From the NCBI RefSeq assembly GCF_002104515.1, contig NZ_NBOE01000011.1:90437-154436 (forward strand): a stretch of DNA of 64,000 bases. The letters are read 5' to 3'. A program made the translations under genes and the position numbers. The stretch comes from Colwellia polaris. GTDB lineage: Bacteria; Pseudomonadota; Gammaproteobacteria; Enterobacterales; Alteromonadaceae. The notes beneath the pieces were generated by a model that had not been told where the DNA came from, made no database searches, and saw only the letters and a list, made by a program, of their open reading frames with translations. Below, piece after piece: positions 57,492-64,000 of the stretch; the stretch's first letter is position 1; every line of letters starts with the position of its first letter.

Positions 57492-57783
57492 TAGTTTTTA
57501 TTACCTCTGTTACCGCTAAAATTTTACATTTTTCGGAACAATTTATCGCAGCGTTCACTTAACAATGAACGCTAGCAATATTTCATACATTTTTGATATT
57601 CACTTGCTGCACAATATAAACTAACAAGTTCTTCTCTATAAGCTGCTTGATTTAAGCTCTACTAGCCGTATTTAATTACTCGAATCAAAATTACTTTTTT
57701 ATAGTTTATTTAAACTTTATGTTATTAAACCTTCACTTAATTGCGTTATTATTCTTTTACTCACCATTTTTGGCACTAACACC

Positions 57784-58404
57784 TTGATAGACTTCACCTT
57801 ACTGAGTATTTTTATTCCAACATTTTTTATGGTTAGCATAACGCCAGGCATGTGTATGACCTTGGCCATGAGCTTAGGTATAACCATTGGCGTGAGGAAA
57901 ACATTCTGGATGATGTACGGCGAGCTATTAGGCGTAGCAACCGTTGCCGTTGCCTCTGTATTAGGTATAGCAACATTAATGACTGCATTGCCGCAACTAT
58001 TCCAAGGTTTTAAAATCATGGGCGCGCTATATTTACTTTATGTCGGTATTAATATGTGGCGAGCCAAAGGTAAACTCAGTACAGACCCAAATCAGCATCA
58101 ACAATCAATTAAAAGACGTAGCTTATTTCAGCAAGGCTTTTTAACCGCTATCGCCAACCCTAAAGGTTGGGCGTTTATGATTTCGTTATTGCCCCCTTTT
58201 ATAAACCAAACATTACCATTAACACCTCAGTTAAGTATTTTAGTTATAGTCATTTTAATATCTGAATTTATTTGCATGACGCTTTATGCCACGGGCGGTA
58301 AATCTATCGCTAAAGTTTTAACCAAACGTAACAATGTTCAATTGCTCAATAAAATATCAGGTAGTTTAATGGTATTAGTCGCTATTTGGTTAGTAGCAAG
58401 TTAG
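57784..58404 (+). CDS. LysE/RhtB family amino-acid exporter
   Basis: This 206-residue inner-membrane protein has six hydrophobic segments and the family signature S-I-T-P-G-M near residues 18-23, Y-L-L-Y-V-G-I near 78-84 and A-N-P-K-G-W. Family members export amino acids or related small molecules. It starts at a TTG with no clear ribosome site, so the exact start is uncertain, but the next Met is too far inside. Confidence 0.87.
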   Translation: MIDFTLLSIFIPTFFMVSITPGMCMTLAMSLGITIGVRKTFWMMYGELLGVATVAVASVLGIATLMTALPQLFQGFKIMGALYLLYVGINMWRAKGKLSTDPNQHQQSIKRRSLFQQGFLTAIANPKGWAFMISLLPPFINQTLPLTPQLSILVIVILISEFICMTLYATGGKSIAKVLTKRNNVQLLNKISGSLMVLVAIWLVAS

Positions 58405-58455
58405 TAAGTGTAGTTTTCTCAATAAAAATTTATAGGCTCGATTAAGGGATAATCA

Positions 58456-58803
58456 ATGTCATACGATAAAGTCATAACGAATGAAAATGGTGAGGAGTTT
58501 CCATATTCAGAATCATTTGATAGTGAATCTTATTATTATAAAATAAGTATCGTGCTTGATGATCGAGATGGCGAATTACTCATTTCTAAGTGGGGTTCTC
58601 ATATTGAGTTTGATGATGGTAGCTGGCTGGATTATAAAATTGCGCCAAATGAACTCTTCCCAAAGCAAATAAAGTTAACTCACGATAATATTCTTTTTTA
58701 CATGCAGACAATACTTGAAAGGGAATCTGAAGCTAAATTGTTAACTAAACAAGAAGTCGAAAAGCATTATAAAAATTATTTAAAACAACTTAATAAATTC
58801 TAA
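58456..58803 (+). CDS. Hypothetical protein
   Basis: The 115-residue acidic, soluble protein has a good ribosome site (AAGGGATAA) before the ATG, so it is probably expressed. It reads as a mixed alpha/beta fold with a helical C-terminus. I recognise no family. Confidence 0.6.
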   Translation: MSYDKVITNENGEEFPYSESFDSESYYYKISIVLDDRDGELLISKWGSHIEFDDGSWLDYKIAPNELFPKQIKLTHDNILFYMQTILERESEAKLLTKQEVEKHYKNYLKQLNKF

Positions 58804-58924
58804 AAAATACACATTACTCAGCATCGTATGTAACTATGTTACTTGCTTCAAACTGCAAAAGTTAGTTGGCTACACTTCTATTCTTAAAAACTAAATTAAC
58901 TCCTCTAAAGGCATGCCTAGGCGC

Positions 58925-59587
58925 TTAAGCGCGATAACTTGGCACCGTAAACATTTTAGTATGCTTTATGTTTTTCTCGGTGGTAAAAGTTAACCAAATA
59001 CGCCATTTCATTTGTGCTGAGGAACAACTTCCAATAAGCACTTCAGTTTGAAAAACCTGTGATAGCTCCTGTGAAGGTTCCTGTAAAGATAGCTGATTCT
59101 CTTTTTTTGCAGCTTGATGTGTTAATTGCTCAGGTAGTTTTGATGATTTGTCGGCTGAAACTATCGAGCTTTTAGCTGAAGTTTCATTACCATTATGAGT
59201 TATTGCTTGAAGATCAAAAAATAATGGAATTTTGCCCATGTACATATCAACGCCCTCAAGATAACCAGTAATACTCTTTAGTTTTTCTTGGCCTTGGTAC
59301 TTAACGATCATGTTAAAAGGCTGCTCTGCAATTATTTTTTCAACATCAAATAATACTTTAGCTTTAGCATTGGTTAGTGCAAATTCGCATTTGCTTTGTC
59401 CAATTATACAGTGAGCAACTTGTGCAGATGCAACATCAGCACTTAGGTTTGATTGATTGTCAGGGCTACATGCAAAAAGCAGTACAGATAAAAAAAGCGC
59501 TATTATTGCCGATGAAATACGCGAAATGATTTTGATAACAGTTTTAAAAACTGAGTTTATTAGAGAATTAATCACAGAGAGCAACAT
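58925..59587 (-). CDS. Hypothetical lipoprotein next to the cbb3 operon
   Basis: The 220-residue protein has a long N-terminal hydrophobic part ending in a lipobox V-L-L-F-A-C (Cys 40). Pairs of Cys occur in the mature part (C-I-I-G-Q-S-K-C and G-S-C). A Ser/Gln-rich, low-complexity stretch lies at about 140-175. It is divergent from ccoN, so a role in the envelope part of oxidase assembly is possible but only a guess from position. Confidence 0.55.
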   Translation of the reverse strand: MLLSVINSLINSVFKTVIKIISRISSAIIALFLSVLLFACSPDNQSNLSADVASAQVAHCIIGQSKCEFALTNAKAKVLFDVEKIIAEQPFNMIVKYQGQEKLKSITGYLEGVDMYMGKIPLFFDLQAITHNGNETSAKSSIVSADKSSKLPEQLTHQAAKKENQLSLQEPSQELSQVFQTEVLIGSCSSAQMKWRIWLTFTTEKNIKHTKMFTVPSYRA

Positions 59588-60135
59588 TTTTAATTAATGA
59601 AAATAAAACGAAATAATTTGTCCGCTATCATACACAATCAGTAATCGTATTAATGAACTTTTTAGTCTGTAATCTCAGTATTTATATTTAAAGGCTAATA
59701 CTATGCTGAATTATTCATTGATAACAATTTAAGTAAATTTGACAGAAATACCTTAGACACTTTGAATAAATGCAATAACTGCCATGAATTTCGAATATTT
59801 ACCTTGAAAAAACAATCGACAAAATAACAGCAATAATTTAACTGTTTTAGGGCTAGTTTATTCAAGTTTTAATGCTAACCTTTTATAGATACAGCAATTA
59901 TTTGTATATTGTTTTTTACTATTTCTAGCAGTAATAGTGAGAATGCAGTTTTTTTGTTGATTTAAATCAAGTTTTACGGTTGATTTATGGCATGGGCGAA
60001 AGGTAAAATCACACAGAATTTGAAACAACTCGCTTTTCGAGTGTGACATTTATCATGGCTTCTCAGCATTTTTCATGAAAAAGACTCTTTTTTATACAAA
60101 ACTGCAAAACCTAACCTAGTAACGGAACAATTAAA
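59588..60135. other. Intergenic region with the FNR-controlled ccoN promoter
   Basis: These 548 bases lie between divergent genes and carry the FNR box at 59957-59970. A 63-codon frame on the minus strand (59858-60049) overlaps that box and looks like chance. Confidence 0.6.
59957..59970. promoter_or_regulatory. FNR/Anr box upstream of ccoNOQP
   Basis: TTGATTTAAATCAA is a perfect match to TTGAT-N4-ATCAA. It lies 166 bases before the ccoN ATG, where activation under low oxygen is expected for cbb3 oxidase genes. Confidence 0.88.
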
Positions 60136-61557
60136 ATGACAACAACGCTAGATCATCCGTCATATAACTACAATGTGGTGCGTCAATTCACCGTAATGAC
60201 AGTTATTTGGGGGATCGTTGGTACTCTTGTAGGTGTTCTTATTGCGGCACAATTAATTTGGCCTGCTTTAAACTTTGACACACCTTGGTTAACCTACTCT
60301 CGTCTTCGTCCGCTGCATACCAATGCGGTAATTTTTGCTTTTGGTACCAGTGCATTGTTTGCAACTTCATATTATGTTGTGCAACGTACTTGTAAAACCA
60401 CACTTTTTGGGGGCAACTTAGCCGCCTTTACGTTTTGGGGTTGGCAGGCGGTTATTGTACTTGCCGTTATAACGTTACCCATGGGTTATACATCAAGCAA
60501 AGAGTACGCTGAATTAGAATGGCCAATTGATATTTTAATTGCCGTGGTTTGGATAAGTTATGCCATCGTATTCTTTGGCACTTTAATCAAGCGTAAAACC
60601 TCTCATATTTATGTTGCGAACTGGTTCTTCGGTGGTTTCATTCTTACCGTTGCCGTATTACATATTGGCAACAGTATGGTTATTCCCGTTTCAATGATGA
60701 AATCTTACTCCCTTTATTCTGGCGCAATAGATGCCATGATGCAGTGGTGGTATGGTCATAACGCCGTTGGCTTCTTATTAACAGCGGGTTTCTTAGGTAT
60801 GATGTACTACTTCGTACCAAAACAAGCTGAACGCCCGGTTTATTCTTACCGTTTATCTATTGTTCATTTTTGGGCTTTAGTATCGTTATACATTTGGGCT
60901 GGTCCACATCATTTACATTACACTGCTTTGCCGGATTGGGCTCAGTCAGTGGGTATGGTTATGTCAATCGTACTATTTTTGCCATCTTGGGGTGGTATGA
61001 TCAACGGTATTATGACGCTGTCTGGTGCATGGCATAAACTTCGCTATGACCCTATTCTTCGTTTCTTAATTGTTTCGTTATCTTTCTACGGCATGTCTAC
61101 GTTTGAAGGCCCAATGATGGCAATTAAATCGGTAAATGCCCTTTCACATTATACTGACTGGACAATTGGCCATGTACATTCTGGCGCACTAGGTTGGGTT
61201 GCTATGGTATCAATTGGTGCGGTATACCACTTAATTCCTGTGCTATTTAATCAAGGCCGCATGTATAGCATTCGCTTAATTAACATACACTTCTGGTTAC
61301 ATACTGCTGGTATTGTTTTATATATTGTTGCTATGTGGATTTCAGGTGTAATGCAAGGGTTAATGTGGAGAGCGGTAAATACCGACGGTACTTTAACTTA
61401 TAGTTTTGTTGAAAGTTTAACGGCTTCTTACCCATTCTACTTTATGCGTTTTGTTGGTGGTGTATTAGTTGTATCAGGCTTCTTATTGATGGCTTACAAC
61501 ATGTTTAAAACAATTTATGCTAAAGACAATAGTCTTGAAGCAGTGAAAGCAGCTTAA
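60136..61557 (+). CDS. ccoN: Cytochrome c oxidase cbb3, subunit I
   Basis: This is the 473-residue catalytic subunit with twelve membrane helices, carrying heme b and the heme b3-CuB site. His ligands lie in [17 protein letters not shown] and G-P-H-H-L-H-Y-T, and the late pair H-W/H-V-H-S-G region ([12 protein letters not shown]). It reduces O2 with high affinity. First gene of ccoNOQP, behind the FNR box. Confidence 0.97.
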   Translation: MTTTLDHPSYNYNVVRQFTVMTVIWGIVGTLVGVLIAAQLIWPALNFDTPWLTYSRLRPLHTNAVIFAFGTSALFATSYYVVQRTCKTTLFGGNLAAFTFWGWQAVIVLAVITLPMGYTSSKEYAELEWPIDILIAVVWISYAIVFFGTLIKRKTSHIYVANWFFGGFILTVAVLHIGNSMVIPVSMMKSYSLYSGAIDAMMQWWYGHNAVGFLLTAGFLGMMYYFVPKQAERPVYSYRLSIVHFWALVSLYIWAGPHHLHYTALPDWAQSVGMVMSIVLFLPSWGGMINGIMTLSGAWHKLRYDPILRFLIVSLSFYGMSTFEGPMMAIKSVNALSHYTDWTIGHVHSGALGWVAMVSIGAVYHLIPVLFNQGRMYSIRLINIHFWLHTAGIVLYIVAMWISGVMQGLMWRAVNTDGTLTYSFVESLTASYPFYFMRFVGGVLVVSGFLLMAYNMFKTIYAKDNSLEAVKAA

Positions 61558-61567
61558 GGAGCCGACG

Positions 61568-62212
61568 ATGAAAAATAAACATGAAAAGTTTGAAAAAAAT
61601 GTTGGTTTGTTTGCTATTTTCACCATTCTTGCAATCAGTGTCGGTGGTTTAGTTGAAATAACACCTTTGTTTTTTCAAAAAGAAACCACAACTCCTGTTG
61701 ATAACTTGCGCCCTTATACGGCATTAGAAATGGAAGGCCGTGATATTTACATTCGTGAAAGCTGTAATGTTTGTCATAGCCAAATGATACGTCCATTTCG
61801 TGCTGAAACAGAACGTTATGGTCATTACTCTGTTGCTGGTGAACAAGTATGGGAACACCCATTTTTATGGGGTTCAAAACGTACGGGGCCTGATTTAGCG
61901 CGTGTTGGTGGTCGTTATAGTGATGATTGGCATCGTGCGCATTTACTTGACCCACGCTCAGTTGTACCAGAGTCGAACATGCCTTCTTTTAAGTGGTTAG
62001 CTGAAAATACACTTGATGGCGAATTAACGGGTAAGAAGTTAGCTACATTTAACTTTTTAACCCGTAATAGAAGCCACAAAGACGAGCAAGGTAATGCTAT
62101 TCCTCTATATTCTGAAGCTGAAATTGCAGGTGCAAAAAAAGCAGTTAAAGGCAAAACAGAAATGGATGCATTAATTGCATATTTACAGTCTCTTGGTCAT
62201 GCGTTGAAATAA
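61568..62212 (+). CDS. ccoO: Cytochrome c oxidase cbb3, monoheme subunit II
   Basis: This 214-residue subunit has an N-terminal membrane anchor (about 11-33) and one periplasmic heme c motif, C-N-V-C-H at 66-70, with S-N-M-P-S-F giving the axial Met. AAGGAG precedes the ATG. It sits ten bases after ccoN. Confidence 0.97.
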   Translation: MKNKHEKFEKNVGLFAIFTILAISVGGLVEITPLFFQKETTTPVDNLRPYTALEMEGRDIYIRESCNVCHSQMIRPFRAETERYGHYSVAGEQVWEHPFLWGSKRTGPDLARVGGRYSDDWHRAHLLDPRSVVPESNMPSFKWLAENTLDGELTGKKLATFNFLTRNRSHKDEQGNAIPLYSEAEIAGAKKAVKGKTEMDALIAYLQSLGHALK

Positions 62213-62213
62213 T

Positions 62214-62411
62214 ATGATGGATTACGGCACGCTTAGAGGGCTTATTGCTCTATTAATATTGGCATTATTTATAGTTATTGTGGTTTGGTCATACTCAAAA
62301 AAACGCAAGTCATCGTTTGATGAAGCGGCAAATTCAATTTTTGAAGAAAAAACTGAAACTGAAATAAGCCACACTAACAAAAATAACAAGCAGGAGACTA
62401 ATAATGTCTAG
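62214..62411 (+). CDS. ccoQ: Cytochrome c oxidase cbb3, small subunit
   Basis: The 65-residue protein has one membrane helix (about 8-27) and a polar tail, and is involved in stability of the complex in studied bacteria. It starts one base after the ccoO stop and overlaps ccoP by eight bases. Confidence 0.92.
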   Translation: MMDYGTLRGLIALLILALFIVIVVWSYSKKRKSSFDEAANSIFEEKTETEISHTNKNNKQETNNV

Positions 62412-63384
62412 CTTCTGGACTATTTGGGTATCGGTTCTAACCCTTGGCACATTGATAGGTTGTTACTTATTATTACGCATGTGTTTAAAGAACTTTGCAG
62501 GCGTAGCTGAAGGTGAGCCTACTGGACACGTTTTTGATGGCATTGAAGAGTTAAACAACCCACTACCAAAATGGTGGAGTAATTTCTTTTTATTAACCAT
62601 TATTTGGGGCTTTTTCTACATCGCGGTTTATGGTTTAGGCGGTTGGAAAGGTTTTTCTGGCTGGGAAAGTTCTAACCAAGGTATTTTAAATTTAGCTGAG
62701 TCTAAAGAAAAATCGGCTTTGGCTAAAGAAAAAGGCTTGTTAGTACAATACGATCGTGAAGTTGCTGCTGCAGATGAAAAATATGGACCTATTTTTGACG
62801 CATACGCCAAGCGTGAAATAGCCGATTTAGCTACAGCTAACGACGAAGAAGCCGCTTCTGCACGTAAAGTAGGACAGCGCTTATTCTTACAAAACTGTTC
62901 GCAATGTCATGGCTCTGATGCGCGTGGTGCAACTGGTTTTCCTGACTTAACTGACCAAGATTGGTTATACGGTGGTTCACCTGAAGCAATAAAAGCTACG
63001 CTTATGCACGGCCGAAAAGCTAATGGCATGATGGCTTGGAGTGCAGCTTTAGGCGGCGAACAAGGTGTTAAAGAAGTAGCAGCATTCGTTTTAAGTTTAA
63101 GTGGTCGTGAAGTTGACACTGCAGCCGCAGCCGCAGGTAAAGTTAAATTTGCTATGTGTGCAGCATGTCACGGTAGTGATGGTAAAGGTAGTGCAGCCAT
63201 GGGGATTGACCTTGGTGCGCCTAACTTAACTGACAACATTTGGTTATACGGTGGCTCTGAACGTGCTGTTCAAGCTTCAATAGCTAATGGCCGCGCCGGC
63301 ATAATGCCAGCATGGGATAAAATCCTAGGTGAGCAAAAAATTCACGTAATCAGCGCTTATGTTTATAGCTTATCGCAAGAGTAA
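62404..63384 (+). CDS. ccoP: Cytochrome c oxidase cbb3, diheme subunit III
   Basis: The 326-residue subunit has two N-terminal membrane helices (about 5-26 and 58-78), then two cytochrome c domains with C-S-Q-C-H (165-169) and C-A-A-C-H (252-256). Axial Met candidates lie in N-G-M-M-A-W and G-I-M-P-A-W. It takes electrons from soluble cytochromes, possibly including the PedF-type one of this window. Confidence 0.97.
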   Translation: MSSFWTIWVSVLTLGTLIGCYLLLRMCLKNFAGVAEGEPTGHVFDGIEELNNPLPKWWSNFFLLTIIWGFFYIAVYGLGGWKGFSGWESSNQGILNLAESKEKSALAKEKGLLVQYDREVAAADEKYGPIFDAYAKREIADLATANDEEAASARKVGQRLFLQNCSQCHGSDARGATGFPDLTDQDWLYGGSPEAIKATLMHGRKANGMMAWSAALGGEQGVKEVAAFVLSLSGREVDTAAAAAGKVKFAMCAACHGSDGKGSAAMGIDLGAPNLTDNIWLYGGSERAVQASIANGRAGIMPAWDKILGEQKIHVISAYVYSLSQE

Positions 63385-63410
63385 TAACTAAAACATAACG
63401 TAAACATTAA

Positions 63411-63442
63411 ACCTTGGTTCTGAAAAGTACCAAGGTTTTTTT
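63411..63442 (+). terminator. Terminator of ccoNOQP
   Basis: ACCTTGGT (63411-63418) pairs perfectly with ACCAAGGT (63429-63436), followed by T residues. Confidence 0.9.
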
Positions 63443-63666
63443 ATGCTTGTTAGAAGGTATTAACCACTGTTTTTGCTATCTAATTATTCTTATTTTTTTG
63501 TTTTGTTATGGTATTTAACAAAACTTTTTTAGCGTTAAAACTTCATTAATATTAAGTAATTCCTAACAGATTAAATATTAGCGCTAGGCCTGCCCCACCC
63601 CATAAATAATCGATAAAAATCAATAGGATGATTTAAAAAACAGGGAGTATTCATGACGTTTAGAAT

Positions 63667-63812
63667 AAAGTAGGGTCAGATACACATTAATCTATAGTTA
63701 CCTGATGCTTCCTAAAGCGAGCAAGATGCTCAAACTTTGAGCTCAACTTTACCGCTTTACAGTTACCAAAACCACCAAAACCACCAAAACCAATTAATGT
63801 GTATCTGACCCT
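63667..63812. repeat. REP/REPIN-type element, copy F, right arm cut short
   Basis: The left arm (63667-63690) is exact. The right arm starts at 63794 and matches the family up to CTGACCCT, after which the usual ACTTT is replaced by GAGGGATCCCC. The break fits insertion of another element at that point. Confidence 0.85.
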
Positions 63813-64000
63813 GAGGGATCCCCACAAATATTAAAGTGTATCAATTGTGTAAGCCCCGCCGAATTGGTGAAGCAGCGCTATTGCTTTTAAAAACTGCTTC
63901 ACTGGCAGTCGTGCATATCGGTCAGATACTACCCTCAATCCAATAAAGTGCAGCGATAGGACTGTATTATTTTTCAGACTGTTAGCCTGATATTGTCGGT
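63810..64000 (-). mobile_element. Probable end of an insertion sequence (IS4/IS10-like terminus), runs off the window
   Basis: From 63810 the sequence reads CTGAGGGATCCCC, similar to the CTGAGAGATCCCC terminus known from IS10 of the IS4 family. It breaks a REP arm. An open frame on the minus strand ends about 20 bases inside this edge, as in compact insertion sequences. The other end is outside the window, so the family call is tentative. Confidence 0.4.
63831..64000 (-). CDS. Partial ORF, possible C-terminus of a transposase
   Basis: An open frame of 55 codons enters from beyond the window and ends at TAA 63831-63833. Its last residues read A-L-L-H-Q-F-G-G-A-Y-T-I-D-T-L, preceded by a basic/hydrophobic segment (S-D-R-Y-A-R-L-P-V-K-Q-F-L-K-A-I). 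I do not recognise the family from this piece alone; the transposase idea comes from the IS-like end beside it. Confidence 0.4.
   Translation of the reverse strand, partial: RQYQANSLKNNTVLSLHFIGLRVVSDRYARLPVKQFLKAIALLHQFGGAYTIDTL

Larger units (their letters stand above)
63385..64000. other. Region after ccoP: terminator, REP copy F and a probable IS end
   Basis: These 616 bases contain the ccoP terminator (63411-63442), REP copy F (63667-63812) and, at the right edge, the presumed end of an insertion sequence with a partial minus-strand frame. The stretch 63443-63666 shows nothing I can support. Confidence 0.6.

Noticed and set aside
59858..60049. 63-codon gene on the minus strand
   Set aside because: It overlaps the FNR box and ccoN promoter region, and its composition is unlike that of real proteins.

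Overview
The window looks like the chromosome of a marine, AT-rich gammaproteobacterium of the Colwellia/Thalassotalea type (Alteromonadales). This rests on the gene families seen: a PL7 alginate lyase, TonB-dependent receptors, a cbb3 oxidase, a REP-associated transposase with its repeats, and Alteromonadales-type conserved hypotheticals. The placement is inferred from protein character, not from a 16S gene.

Layout. 0.1-3.4 kb: a surface lipoprotein with a duplicated ~235-residue module and a PL7 alginate lyase. 4-9.8 kb: a TonB-dependent receptor, an HDOD protein and a NIT-domain chemoreceptor. 9.9-42 kb: a large PQQ-linked alcohol-oxidation island. It holds an AgmR/ErbR-type response regulator, a porin, a DUF3422 protein, a second TonB-dependent receptor, an EthD-like protein, a four-gene PedA1A2BC-type ABC operon, a divergent cytochrome c550 (PedF type), a MoxJ-like binding protein, a quinoprotein alcohol dehydrogenase, the acetaldehyde dehydrogenase ExaC, a NosR-like membrane flavo/Fe-S protein, a FIST protein with a PAS hybrid kinase, a Tat-type dienelactone hydrolase, and pqqABCDE (including a 23-codon pqqA) followed by an M16 peptidase and a proline iminopeptidase. 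The dehydrogenase carries Asp two residues after the catalytic Asp (W-D-F-D), the mark of lanthanide-dependent enzymes. No calcium-type enzyme is in the window. Together with the Ped-type ABC operon (needed for lanthanide uptake in Pseudomonas putida) and a TonB receptor with acidic loops, the island reads as a marine lanthanide acquisition plus ethanol oxidation system.

40-44 kb: a methyltransferase fused to an HNH nuclease, then an operon of two lipoproteins and a 48-residue cysteine-rich microprotein. 44-52 kb: mostly housekeeping genes (sbcB, a beta-hydroxyacid dehydrogenase, hopJ family, glutathione peroxidase, uvrB, MATE pump). 52.6-54.4 kb: three identical tRNA-Asn genes interleaved with degenerate tRNA-like copies, then a REP-associated tyrosine transposase framed by its repeats. 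Further repeat copies lie at 17.1, 48.4 and 63.7 kb. 54.4-59.6 kb: an M28 peptidase, a probable DUF3083 protein, a LysE transporter and unknowns. 60.1-63.4 kb: ccoNOQP behind a perfect FNR box. The last ~190 bases look like the end of an insertion sequence that entered a REP repeat.

How the parts work together: alcohols are oxidised in the periplasm by the PQQ enzyme, electrons pass to cytochrome c and on to oxidases such as cbb3, and the aldehyde is oxidised in the cytoplasm by ExaC. The response regulator and hybrid kinase probably control the island.
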